Assembly (NCBI RefSeq): GCF_900112305.1
Contig: NZ_FOKT01000002.1
Location: forward strand, 124,001 to 188,000
Source of the DNA: Microbulbifer thermotolerans
Lineage (GTDB): Bacteria > Pseudomonadota > Gammaproteobacteria > Pseudomonadales > Cellvibrionaceae
Direction of reading: 5' to 3'
DNA: 64,000 nucleotides
Below are positions 36,231-44,350 of the stretch, piece after piece (positions within the stretch are counted from its first letter, which is position 1; each line of letters starts with the position of its first letter). A program made the position numbers and the translations under genes. A model generated the notes under the pieces. It had not been told where the DNA came from and did not search any database. It worked only from the letters and a program-made list of their open reading frames with translations.

Positions 36231-38597
36231 TCAGCCCTTCTCTTTTAGTTCAGTGTCCCAGTCTTTCATGAGGTTGCGCCGTTTCTCTTCTTTAAATAGC
36301 TCAAGGCGCGACTTGATAATACGGCGTGGGTAGTAATTGTTCTCCACATTAACATCTGCCGTTTCCCAGTGCGGATCAAGAATGACTGATTTTAGAATCT
36401 TGTTTTTATCCCGCACTAACATTTTGGAGGTTTTACGACTGTTTTTTGCCCAGATCTCGGCAGGAATCCTGAGGTCCTCCACAGTGCCATCTTCATATTC
36501 CAGACGCAGGAACAACGGCATAACCAAGCCGCCGATATTGGAGAAGTCCAGGACATAGACATTGCTTTCCACGCTGAGCATGTCTCTTTCCCAGTCTTCC
36601 AGTCCAGCGAGCATATCCCGGTAGCTGTTGCGATCGGCATTGGATACATCAAACTCGTCGTGTTTGTTGTAAAAGTCCGCAAGCTCCGGCTTGGCATCAA
36701 CAATCCGGGGCAGTTTACGCGCCCGATTTTCAATTGCTGTGATGCTCTCAGGCTCACTGTTGTGCTGCTCCCGTTTCCAGGGACCTTCGATGTCTGGGTT
36801 TTTCGTACCTACTGTGTAATGACGCACTTGGTCGAGACTGATATCCACATGATCGGTGGTATAGAACCACCCGCGCCAGAACCAATCGAGATCCATGCCG
36901 GAGGCATCCTCCATGGTGCGGAAAAAGTCCGCGGGCATCGGGCGTTTGAATTTCCAGCGCTGGGCATACTCGCGAAACGCAAAGTCGAACAACTCACGCC
37001 CCATAATTGACTCGCGCAATATGTTGAGCGCGGTGGCCGGTTTGCCGTAAGCGTTATTGCCGAATTGAAGAATAGATTCCGAGTTAGTCATAATCGGAAC
37101 CTGGTTATCACTCTTCATATAATCGACAATTTTTCGCGCATCACCACGGCGGGATGGGTATTTTTCTTCCCATTCCTGCTCTGCAAGGAACTGCAAAAAG
37201 GTATTCAGCCCTTCATCCATCCAGGTCCACTGCCGCTCGTCTGAATTGACGATCATAGGGAAATAGTTGTGCCCTACTTCATGGATAATGACTGAAATCA
37301 GTCCATATTTGGTAGTGCGCGAATAAGTGCGCTTGCTTCGGTCCTCGTCATCGATTTCCGGCCGGGGGCCATTGAAAGTAATCATCGGGTATTCCATCCC
37401 GCCGACAGGACCGTTAACGGATATGGATACGGGATAGGGATAGTCGAAGCTATAGCGATTGTACACATCCATGGTATGGATGATGGTCTCTGTCGAATAT
37501 TTATCCCAAAGTGGCATGCCCTCTTCCGGGTAGAAAGACATGGCCAGGGTATCGGTCCCGCCTTTTTTATATCCCTGTGCATCCCACAGGAATTTGCGCG
37601 AGGACGCCCAGGAAAAGTCGCGGACATTCTCCGCTTCAAAAATCCAAGTTTTACGCTTTTTCGAGCGGCTCTTTTCGTTCTTGAGCGCTTCTTCCTTCGT
37701 GATAATCATCACTGGTTTCTGCGCGGTACGCGCTTTTTTCAGGCGTGCACGTTGTTCCCGGGTCAGCACCTCCTCAGGGTTCTGCAAAACACCGGTGGCA
37801 GCCACCACGTGGTCGGCAGGAACATTGATAGCGACTCGATAGTTGCCGAATTCCAGTGCAAATTCACCGCGCCCCAAAAAGGGTTTGTTCTGCCATCCAC
37901 TGACATCGTTATAGGCGGCCATGCGCGGAAACCACTGCGCGATTTCGTAGAGATAGTTGTCGTCGCGCTTAAAATACTCATAGCCGGAGCGCCCGCCGAG
38001 CGCCTTCTGCTCAATGACTTTATAACTCCAGTCGATTTGGAAACGCACTTGCTCTCCCGACTTCAGAGGTTTCGGCAAATCGATGCGCATACCAGTGTCG
38101 ACGATGGTGTGGGCAAGCTCGCGTCCCTTGCTGTCAGCCACGCGCGAAATCTGGTAGCCGCCGGGGAATTCATCCGCTACAACTTGCCGTCGAAAAACGC
38201 CAAAAGGAATTGTGTCAGGCGCAATAGACTCGAGGTCTACTGGCGTTGCCAGATTGCCCATGGAGTCCGGCTTAAATCGGTTTTGATCTAGCTGTAACCA
38301 AAGGTAGCGCAGGGTATCCGGTGAATTATTGGTATAAGTCACCGTTTCAGAAGCCGTGATTAACTGCTTGTCATCGTCAAGGGATACCTGGATATCGTAA
38401 TCCGCCTGCTGCTGCCAGTAGGCGTGCCCTGGTGCTCCAGAGGCGGTGCGATAGGCATTGGGGGTCGGTAAGAGTTCGTCTAATTGCCGGAACTTATCAC
38501 CGGTGACATTCAAGGGGTCCGAGGCCATGGCCAGGTTCACCCCAGCCATGGCAAAGATTGCCGCTCCCCAGCGGCGGAGTGAATTTACATTCATCAC
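36231..38597 (-). CDS. M1 family zinc metallopeptidase
   Basis: Exported aminopeptidase-type protein of 788 residues with signal peptide (WGAAIFAMAGVNLAMA-S). The gluzincin site is complete: HEVGHNYFP (two His, Glu) with the third ligand in WTWMDEGLNTF 19 residues later. The GxMEN-type exopeptidase loop appears as VGGMEYPMITF. The N-terminal beta-domain (YDIQVSLDDDKQLITASETV) is typical. A Lys/Arg-rich insertion follows the first domain (RARLKKARTAQKP, KNEKSRSKKRK). It is probably the first gene of a pair with the DUF6702 gene. Its zinc dependence and closeness to zur are suggestive, but no Zur box is visible before it. Confidence 0.9.
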   Translation of the reverse strand: MMNVNSLRRWGAAIFAMAGVNLAMASDPLNVTGDKFRQLDELLPTPNAYRTASGAPGHAYWQQQADYDIQVSLDDDKQLITASETVTYTNNSPDTLRYLWLQLDQNRFKPDSMGNLATPVDLESIAPDTIPFGVFRRQVVADEFPGGYQISRVADSKGRELAHTIVDTGMRIDLPKPLKSGEQVRFQIDWSYKVIEQKALGGRSGYEYFKRDDNYLYEIAQWFPRMAAYNDVSGWQNKPFLGRGEFALEFGNYRVAINVPADHVVAATGVLQNPEEVLTREQRARLKKARTAQKPVMIITKEEALKNEKSRSKKRKTWIFEAENVRDFSWASSRKFLWDAQGYKKGGTDTLAMSFYPEEGMPLWDKYSTETIIHTMDVYNRYSFDYPYPVSISVNGPVGGMEYPMITFNGPRPEIDDEDRSKRTYSRTTKYGLISVIIHEVGHNYFPMIVNSDERQWTWMDEGLNTFLQFLAEQEWEEKYPSRRGDARKIVDYMKSDNQVPIMTNSESILQFGNNAYGKPATALNILRESIMGRELFDFAFREYAQRWKFKRPMPADFFRTMEDASGMDLDWFWRGWFYTTDHVDISLDQVRHYTVGTKNPDIEGPWKREQHNSEPESITAIENRARKLPRIVDAKPELADFYNKHDEFDVSNADRNSYRDMLAGLEDWERDMLSVESNVYVLDFSNIGGLVMPLFLRLEYEDGTVEDLRIPAEIWAKNSRKTSKMLVRDKNKILKSVILDPHWETADVNVENNYYPRRIIKSRLELFKEEKRRNLMKDWDTELKEKG

Positions 38598-38740
38598 ACA
38601 ATCATCAAAGTTACAAAAAAATAGGGAGACATTGTATCATCCGAAGAGTGGCGCGAAACTTTTCTGCAAGTGATTTGTCGCAGCGATGCAACCGTTTATC
38701 CCTGGGGATACCTTCCGCCTTGTGCGGGAATAAGGGCTTT

Positions 38741-38940
38741 AGGAAATCTCAGACGCATTCGCGCCCTGGCCGCAAAGATACTTCCTGCTCGAGTGGCGGG
38801 ATGGGCATTTCGAAGTCGGCGGATACAGGGCGATTCTGGCGGAGCTACAAACACTTTCTGGTGCGTTTTTGAAATATTCATCCCACCGGCAAAGTGCCTC
38901 GATACCAGCGACAGCGCGCACGCAGTTTAGTCAGAGACCT
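38741..38940 (-). repeat. Decayed copy of the inverted-repeat element
   Basis: Reverse-oriented relic of about 200 bases. Recognisable pieces are GGGCATTTCGAAGTCGGCGG, GGATACAGGG, GGCGGAGCTACA and GTGCGTTTTTGAAATATTCATC, in the order seen in the intact reverse copy at 54071; the ends AGGAAATCTCAGACGCATTC and AGTTTAGTCAGAGACC are degenerate terminal repeats. It occupies most of the gap between the M1 peptidase and COG0523 genes (38598-38953), where nothing else is seen. Confidence 0.65.
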
Positions 38941-38953
38941 GTGGACCGATTGC

Positions 38954-39955
38954 TCAGGCAGCACTCAATGCTTCCAGCCAAGCGCTTTCCATCCGGGTCC
39001 ACTCACCCGGCTGCGCGTCGATCACCTCTACGCGGCTTTCCGATATATCGTCAAGCTCCAAAACGCTCAGTACGGAATCCGCCTTATTGAAACCAAACAC
39101 CCCGTCTTGGGTGATAAAAACGCCCTTAACTCTATCCGCGCCGATACCGCTAATTAGGGAAAACAGTTTGTGAAAATCAAATACCAAGGTGGGATCAAAT
39201 CGCCAGCCACAACTATGAAAGCCCTCGCCACTGTGCTCCAGACGTAGATAGCCGCATTCCGGTATCGGTTGCTCATTTATCTCCGGATGCGTGGCATGGG
39301 TGTGCGTTTGAGCCTGCGGCAGCGTGAAACCACTGGGGGAATGCAGCCATTCCGGCAGAAGCCTGCCCTGCTCGACCACCTTTAGCGGTTTAGTAGGGCC
39401 GTGCGCACTGCTGGAAAGAAAACGGCGAAGCGCTTCAAGGTCGCGCGGACCGTAGAGATCGGATTTATTGGCCACCACCAGATCCGCCACTTCCAGCTGC
39501 TGGCGGAAGGTATCGTTACTCAGGTAGCGTTCATCCGCCAGACAGCGCGCATCCACGAGTGTCAAAGTCGCGCGCAAATCCAGCACCCCACTGGATGCAG
39601 CCTCAGAAAGTGCGGTGAGGACTTCGCGGGGGTGACCGAGGCCAGTGGGTTCTATCAGCAGCCGCTGGGGTCTCGCCCGCCTCAAAAGCTGATTGAGAGC
39701 CACCTGCATGGGTAAGCCGGCTGTACAGCACATACAACCACCGGGTACTTCGCGGATAAAGACCTCTCCGTCATTTTCTGAGCCAAATAGGCTGCCATCG
39801 ACGCCGATCTCACCAAACTCGTTCACCAGCACCGCCCAACGCTCGCCGGTGGGCTTATTGTCCAGGAGGTGACGAATAGCTGTCGTCTTGCCAACCCCCA
39901 GAAAGCCGGTAATCACATTGGCCGGCACTTGGCGAATCGGGTCTTCTATCTTCAT
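38954..39955 (-). CDS. COG0523 (CobW-type) zinc-related GTPase, zur-linked
   Basis: G3E-family metallochaperone GTPase of 333 residues. The P-loop is GFLGVGKTTAIRHLL, the metal-binding CxCC motif is GGCMCCTAG, and the GTP-specificity motif is VANKSDL. A His/Thr-rich loop (TLPQAQTHTHATHPE) before the C-terminal domain is a typical metal-binding insert. Its ATG (39955) directly follows the stop of zur, so the two are translated from one transcript. Zur-linked COG0523 proteins are thought to deliver zinc to client enzymes during zinc limitation; the client here is unknown. Confidence 0.9.
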   Translation of the reverse strand: MKIEDPIRQVPANVITGFLGVGKTTAIRHLLDNKPTGERWAVLVNEFGEIGVDGSLFGSENDGEVFIREVPGGCMCCTAGLPMQVALNQLLRRARPQRLLIEPTGLGHPREVLTALSEAASSGVLDLRATLTLVDARCLADERYLSNDTFRQQLEVADLVVANKSDLYGPRDLEALRRFLSSSAHGPTKPLKVVEQGRLLPEWLHSPSGFTLPQAQTHTHATHPEINEQPIPECGYLRLEHSGEGFHSCGWRFDPTLVFDFHKLFSLISGIGADRVKGVFITQDGVFGFNKADSVLSVLELDDISESRVEVIDAQPGEWTRMESAWLEALSAA

Positions 39956-40423
39956 TCAGGCCGCACTCCGCCCGCATTCATCGCACAGGCAGTCCAGTTC
40001 CAGTTGAGACGTCTGCAAATGGTAACCGGCCGCTTCCACTGTCTCCCGCAGCGCAGCGATCACTTCAGGTTTAATGCCAATTTCCCGCACTTTGCTGCAG
40101 CGGCTGCAAATGAGAAATTGCGGAGTTTCATGCCGGTGGTCACAGGCAATATGGGCACAGGCGAGATATTTATTTTCCGAGTTTAATTTATGCGCGAGAT
40201 TCTCATCGACCAGGAAATCCAACATCCGGTACACGGACATGGCGGGAATCGGCTCACCGAAATCGACCCGGTACTGATCTGCAATCTCGTAGGCGGACAG
40301 TGGCGTTTTCGCGCGCAGCAGTACTGTGAGGATGTTTCTGCGCTTTTCGGTCAGACGGGCCCCGGAAATGCGGCAGCTTTGCTCCGCGGCACTCAAGTTG
40401 CGTTTAAGCTCGGATGCATTCAT
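39956..40423 (-). CDS. zur: Zinc uptake regulator Zur (Fur family)
   Basis: Fur-family zinc sensor of about 155 residues that represses zinc-acquisition genes when zinc is bound. The winged helix is seen in LTEKRRNILTVLLRAKTPLSAYEIADQYR, and the metal sites in HIACDHRHETPQFLICSRCSKV and the C-terminal CLCDEC (two CxxC pairs), typical of Zur rather than Fur. The start is taken at ATG 40423 (MNASELKRNLSAAEQ); the frame stays open to 40519 but the extra 32 residues look non-family, and no clear ribosome site decides it. It is followed directly by a COG0523 gene and is divergent from a second one that carries a strong Zur box. Confidence 0.92.
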   Translation of the reverse strand: MNASELKRNLSAAEQSCRISGARLTEKRRNILTVLLRAKTPLSAYEIADQYRVDFGEPIPAMSVYRMLDFLVDENLAHKLNSENKYLACAHIACDHRHETPQFLICSRCSKVREIGIKPEVIAALRETVEAAGYHLQTSQLELDCLCDECGRSAA

Positions 40424-40594
40424 GGATTTATTAATTTCAACTTGTTTCGCACCAGGTGGCGATTCACCTGCTGTGCAATGTTTGTCTGCCCTAAGGAAAA
40501 GTCCCCAAGGCGATGCCACTATGGCTGACTTTTCGAGGTTATCATAATAGAAAGCCTCCGTTCATTCGCATGAGCGTTTCCCTAGATTCCCGGG

Positions 40595-40712
40595 TCCGCA
40601 GACAGTGGATTCGAAAACGTGTGAGCACGCCCCTATAACTCCGCAACCCCCGTGATTCCGACGGCTTTGACATGCCCATTTCACCACCCGAGTTTTGTCA
40701 TCGGGCCATTAA
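40595..40712 (+). repeat. Decayed copy of the inverted-repeat element
   Basis: Forward-oriented relic: ATTCGAAAACGTGTGAGCAC, TATAACTCCGCA, TTCCGACGGCTTTGACATGC and CACCCGAG follow the order of the intact element's middle. Terminal repeats are nearly lost (CATTAAGTCT remains). It lies in the gap 40424-40792 between zur and the divergent GTPase gene. Confidence 0.55.
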
Positions 40713-40742
40713 GTCTCTTTACAGTCATGTCGTGTTGCATCA

Positions 40743-40762
40743 AATGTTATGTTATAACATAT
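40743..40762. promoter_or_regulatory. Zur box upstream of the second COG0523 gene
   Basis: AATGTTATGTTATAACATAT contains the palindrome ATGTTATAACAT and fits the gammaproteobacterial Zur consensus (GTTATA-centre-TATAAC). It is about 31-50 bases before ATG 40793, covering the likely promoter, so zinc-bound Zur should repress this gene. It is over 300 bases from the zur start, so it says nothing about zur autoregulation. Confidence 0.8.
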
Positions 40763-40792
40763 GAAATGTCCAGAATTTGGGAGGCAACAGTG

Positions 40793-41986
40793 ATGGATAA
40801 TCGCTTACCGGTAACAGTGCTGTCTGGTTTTCTCGGCGCCGGCAAGACCACCTTGCTCAACAGTATTCTCAATAATCGTGCCGGCAGACGTGTAGCGGTA
40901 ATTGTCAATGATATGAGTGAGATCAACATTGATGCCGGCCTTGTACACAGTCAGATTCACCTCCACCGCGGGGAGGAGAAGCTGGTGGAAATGAGCAACG
41001 GCTGTATTTGCTGCACCCTGCGCGAAGACTTGTTGGAAGAGGTAAGCCGCCTGGCCCGGGACGGGCGTTTTGACCACTTATTGATCGAATCCACCGGGAT
41101 ATCCGAGCCTCTGCCGGTAGCAGAGACCTTCACTTTTGCCGACGAAAACGGCAACAGTCTTTCCGATCTGGCACGCCTGGACAATATGGTCACGGTCGTG
41201 GATGGCGTCAACTTTCTGCAGGAATACCATGCGGCCCGCTATCTCAAGCAAACCGGCGAATATCTTGGCGATGATGATGAGCGCAATGTGGCCGACCTAT
41301 TGGCGGAACAGGTAGAGTTCTGCGACCTGCTACTCATCAGCAAAACAGATCTTATGACCGCTTCACAGCTGGCTGATCTCAAGGCGGTATTGCGCAGCCT
41401 GAACCGCCGTGCGGAGATTATCCCAATGGAGAACGGCAATGTCCCTATTGCCAAGATCCTCGATACCAGGCGGTTTGATTTTGAGCAGGCCCAGCTGGCG
41501 CCGGGCTGGCTCAAGGAGCTGCGCGGCGAACATACCCCGGAGACTGAGGAATATGGCATTCGGAGCTTCACCTATCGCGCGCGACGCCCCTTCCACCCGC
41601 AAAAGCTGTACGATTTTTTCCACCATCCGGCACTCAGTGGAAAGCTTCTGCGCTCTAAGGGTTTCTTTTGGCTCGCCAGCCGCCCTGACTACGCCGGCAG
41701 CTGGAGCCAGGCGGGAGGCATAGCGCAACACGGCGCCGCAGGTTATTTCTGGAGTGCCGTACCCCGTGACCGCTGGCCGGAAAATCCCGAGCAAGTGCAA
41801 TATATTCTCGAAAACTGGCGGGAACCTTACGGCGACAGACGGCAGGAATTGGTCTTTATCGGCCAGAATCTGCAACAACCCTGGCTGCAAGAGCAGCTGG
41901 ACTCATGCCTCCTTAACGATGAAGAAATCGCCGCCGGTGAGAGATTCTGGCGAAGCCTGCCAGACCCCTTCCCCGCCTGGGACTGA
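40793..41986 (+). CDS. COG0523 GTPase (ZigA/CobW type), Zur-regulated
   Basis: Metallochaperone GTPase of 397 residues. ATG 40793 has the ribosome site GGGAGG and starts just before the P-loop ([20 protein letters not shown]); the upstream extension of the frame to 40652 crosses the Zur box and is not coding. It has the metal site [12 protein letters not shown], the Walker-B-like [13 protein letters not shown], and LISKTDL for GTP recognition. The C-terminal CobW domain runs from [16 protein letters not shown]. Length and motifs resemble the ZigA group, induced in zinc starvation. The strong Zur box directly upstream supports that role. Confidence 0.92.
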   Translation: MDNRLPVTVLSGFLGAGKTTLLNSILNNRAGRRVAVIVNDMSEINIDAGLVHSQIHLHRGEEKLVEMSNGCICCTLREDLLEEVSRLARDGRFDHLLIESTGISEPLPVAETFTFADENGNSLSDLARLDNMVTVVDGVNFLQEYHAARYLKQTGEYLGDDDERNVADLLAEQVEFCDLLLISKTDLMTASQLADLKAVLRSLNRRAEIIPMENGNVPIAKILDTRRFDFEQAQLAPGWLKELRGEHTPETEEYGIRSFTYRARRPFHPQKLYDFFHHPALSGKLLRSKGFFWLASRPDYAGSWSQAGGIAQHGAAGYFWSAVPRDRWPENPEQVQYILENWREPYGDRRQELVFIGQNLQQPWLQEQLDSCLLNDEEIAAGERFWRSLPDPFPAWD

Positions 41987-42007
41987 GCTCTCACGATGCA
42001 TCGCCAT

Positions 42008-43075
42008 TTATTCCCGCTTTCGCCCTGACTTTTTCTCCATCCTCCCAGTCTTCGCCGGCCCCGAGGGGTCGGCCTTTTTGCGCTCCGCGAGCGCTTTATA
42101 ATGTGCCAAGTTGGCCTGACAATGTGCCAGGTTAGCCTGCGCTTCAGCCAGAGTCACCTCCAATGCGCGCTGCCGCTGCACACATTCTCGATATTGCCCC
42201 TCTGTGCGCTCCAGCTGTTCCCGCAGCAAGTCCCGCTCACTTGTTTTTACACTGAGGGCCTTTTCGGTGTCGCTCAGCTGTTTTTGCAGTGGCGGCAGCT
42301 GATGCTCCAACTTTTCAACAGCGCCTTCCAGACTGACCATCTGTTTGCGCGCTGCCCCCAGTTCACTGAGCAGGCGCGCGTTGTCCTTGTTGAGCTGAGT
42401 GAGCTCCTCCTGTTTTACGATCACAGTTTGATTGGCTTGTCGCAGCTCGGCTTGCAGCTGCTGCAGCTGCTGCTCATGTCGGCGGATATCCTGCTCCCGC
42501 TGTTCTTTACTGGCTTGGCGGAAGTGCTCAAGCGCATCTCGGGCGTGTCGATGCTTCTCTTCCAGAGAACTCAGGTGAGCATCTTTGTCTGCCAAGTGCG
42601 CCTCCAGCCCTTCCACCTGCTGTGACAAGCGCTGACTTCTGACCTGTTCAGCTTGTAATGACGCAGCGGATTCCTCCAGCGACGCCTGAGTAGCTGTCAG
42701 GCTGCGATTCAGCCTATCTACGTTTATACGGCTCTCCTTGAGTGCGGATTCGAGTTCAACGCGCTCCTTTTTCCATTGCGCCTCCCGCTCAGCGTGGCGT
42801 TTTTCCGCCGCCGAGACGATTTCCTCAGCCTCTTCCCGCAGCTTGGCCGCCATCTTCGCCACCATCTCCCGCAAAGCCTTGCTGAGCAGCTGCTCATCGT
42901 CGAGCCGGGTATTTTCCTCCGCTTCAAGCTCTTTCAAGTAGCGGTGAATGGTGGATTTTGAGCCGGTATTGCCCAGCTCAATACGTATTGCATCAATTGA
43001 TGGATTTTCCCCTCTCGCCAATAAAGCGGCTCTAGCCCGCGCCACCTGGACCTTATTGATACCTGCCCGCGCCAT
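42008..43075 (-). CDS. KfrA-like DNA-binding coiled-coil protein
   Basis: A 355-residue protein whose N-terminus (GINKVQVARARAALLARGENPSIDAIRIELGN with TGSKSTIHRYLKEL) matches the KfrA N-terminal DNA-binding domain. The rest, from about residue 60 to 330, is a nearly continuous alpha-helical coiled coil rich in Glu, Gln, Leu and Arg, and the tail is basic (KKSGRKRE). KfrA was described on plasmids as an autorepressor with a nucleoid-like filament role; chromosomal relatives are common and of unknown function. It is divergent from a tyrosine recombinase gene across an AT-rich gap with a perfect palindrome that may be its own operator. Confidence 0.85.
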   Translation of the reverse strand: MARAGINKVQVARARAALLARGENPSIDAIRIELGNTGSKSTIHRYLKELEAEENTRLDDEQLLSKALREMVAKMAAKLREEAEEIVSAAEKRHAEREAQWKKERVELESALKESRINVDRLNRSLTATQASLEESAASLQAEQVRSQRLSQQVEGLEAHLADKDAHLSSLEEKHRHARDALEHFRQASKEQREQDIRRHEQQLQQLQAELRQANQTVIVKQEELTQLNKDNARLLSELGAARKQMVSLEGAVEKLEHQLPPLQKQLSDTEKALSVKTSERDLLREQLERTEGQYRECVQRQRALEVTLAEAQANLAHCQANLAHYKALAERKKADPSGPAKTGRMEKKSGRKRE

Positions 43076-43100
43076 ACAAAGCCCTTCTATTATTTTGTAC

Positions 43101-43116
43101 CATAATACGTATTATG
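43101..43116. promoter_or_regulatory. Perfect 16-bp palindrome in the kfrA-like/integrase gap
   Basis: CATAATACGTATTATG is a perfect palindrome 26 bases before the KfrA-like start codon. Its arms are identical to those of the palindrome at 23685-23700. KfrA proteins bind inverted repeats in their own promoters, so this is a candidate autoregulatory operator. The surrounding 43080-43220 is strongly AT-rich and contains a further near-palindrome, AATGAATTATTCATT. Confidence 0.55.
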
Positions 43117-43285
43117 TATTTACATACTAAATTATAATGTAATTCTTGCCAATTTTTAGAAAAACTTACTTTTGATAATAATGAATTATTCATTGTTATA
43201 TATTTTTTGAACCGTAAAATGCGCATTTTCAGTACGAAACCCATCCGATTCAGGCCCCTGCCCTACCGCCTCCCGAGGTGCAGCG

Positions 43286-44260
43286 ATGAGCAAAATTGAG
43301 CAGTACATCCACGCGGCCACCCGCGAAAACACAAGGCGCAGCTATCAATCTGCAATCCGCCACTTCGAGGTAACCTGGGGTGGCTTCCTGCCAGCCACCG
43401 CTGACAGTGTTGCCCGCTACCTGGCCGAACACGCAGATACTTTGGCTGTCAGCACACTTCGACTGCGCCTCGCCGCACTGGCCCAGTGGCACCGGGAGCA
43501 GGGATTTCCCGATCCAACCAAGGCTCCTGTTGTGAGAAAGGTTTTGAAGGGCATCCGCGAACTCCACCCTGCGCAAGAAAAACGCGCACGCCCGCTGCAA
43601 GTGGAGGAGCTGGATAGGATTACTGACTGGCTGGAAGGTGCGCGTGAAAAGGCGGAAACGAGGAACGACCGCAAAACCCTACTCGCCGCTACTCGCAATA
43701 AGGCGATATTGCTGCTGGGTTTTTGGCGCGGTTTCCGCAGCGATGAGCTCTGCCGTTTACAGGTGGAGTTTGTAACTGTCAGCCCCGGAGAAGGGATGAC
43801 TCTCTTCCTGCCGCGCAGCAAAGGGGATCGACAAAGCGCGGGGCGGGAGTTCAGGGTGCCGGCTCTGAGCCGGCTATGCCCTGTTGCCGCCTATGAGGAC
43901 TGGATCCGGCTCGCCGGGATCGGAGAAGGCCCCGTTTTTCGCGCTATCAACCGCTGGGGGCAGCTGTCCGGGCAAAGCCTTAGCCCCAATAGTATCTCCC
44001 CCCTTCTCCGCCATTTGTTTGCAGAGTCCGGCCTCGCCGCTGATACCGGAATAAGCAGCCACTCATTGCGCAGGGGGTTTGCCAACTGGGCGAGCAGTCA
44101 CGGCTGGGATACCAAGACTCTCATGGAATATGTGGGTTGGCGGGATGTTCAGTCTGCAATGCGTTACATCGATACCCCCGACCCGTTTTCACGTCAACGC
44201 ATTGAAAAGAGCCTGACCGCTTATACCTCCAACCGCCTTACAGATAACTCTGATCGTTGA
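43286..44260 (+). CDS. Tyrosine recombinase (site-specific integrase)
   Basis: Phage-type recombinase of 324 residues. The N-terminal SAM-like DNA-binding domain (TRRSYQSAIRHFEVTWGGF) is followed by the catalytic domain: first Arg in GFRSDELCRLQ, the HxxR box in SSHSLRRGFANWASSHGWD, and the nucleophile Tyr in WRDVQSAMRYIDTPDPF. All catalytic residues seem present, so it should be active. There are no phage or conjugation genes near it and no obvious attachment repeats, so it is not evidence of a prophage. Its constant partner here is the divergent KfrA-like gene. Its stop codon overlaps the likely -35 of the NAD salvage gene downstream. Confidence 0.9.
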   Translation: MSKIEQYIHAATRENTRRSYQSAIRHFEVTWGGFLPATADSVARYLAEHADTLAVSTLRLRLAALAQWHREQGFPDPTKAPVVRKVLKGIRELHPAQEKRARPLQVEELDRITDWLEGAREKAETRNDRKTLLAATRNKAILLLGFWRGFRSDELCRLQVEFVTVSPGEGMTLFLPRSKGDRQSAGREFRVPALSRLCPVAAYEDWIRLAGIGEGPVFRAINRWGQLSGQSLSPNSISPLLRHLFAESGLAADTGISSHSLRRGFANWASSHGWDTKTLMEYVGWRDVQSAMRYIDTPDPFSRQRIEKSLTAYTSNRLTDNSDR

Positions 44261-44283
44261 CTATTAGTGGCTAAAAGACAAAA
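44257..44283 (+). promoter_or_regulatory. nadM-nudix promoter with a degenerate NrtR-type box
   Basis: TTGACT (44257-44262) is followed after two bases by TAGTGGCTAAAAGACA, which aligns with the strong box at nadV (TAGTGTCTCTAAGACA) with the same spacing to TTGACA there. I read it as a weaker NrtR operator in the core promoter. Confidence 0.5.
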
Positions 44284-44301
44284 ATGATCGCGAAAATTAC
44301 T

Positions 44302-44326
44302 GCGGCACTGGATAGACCGGTACCGC
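44302..44326 (+). promoter_or_regulatory. Leader hairpin with ATAGA loop, nadM copy
   Basis: GCGGCACTGG and CCGGTACCGC can form a ten-pair stem (one mismatch, one wobble) closing the loop ATAGA. It lies 12 bases before the AAGGAG ribosome site of nadM. A hairpin with the same GG-ATAGA-CC core but a different stem occurs in the nadV leader. Confidence 0.5.
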
Positions 44327-44350
44327 CCATCTGGCAAGGAGCTTGCTTTC

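Noticed and set aside
40652-40792. N-terminal extension of the second COG0523 protein
   Set aside because: The extension crosses the Zur box and promoter and has no family match; ATG 40793 has a good ribosome site directly before the P-loop.
43286-44260. Integrase as evidence of a prophage or integrative island
   Set aside because: No phage, conjugation or cargo genes and no direct-repeat attachment sites are seen; neighbours are ordinary chromosomal genes.
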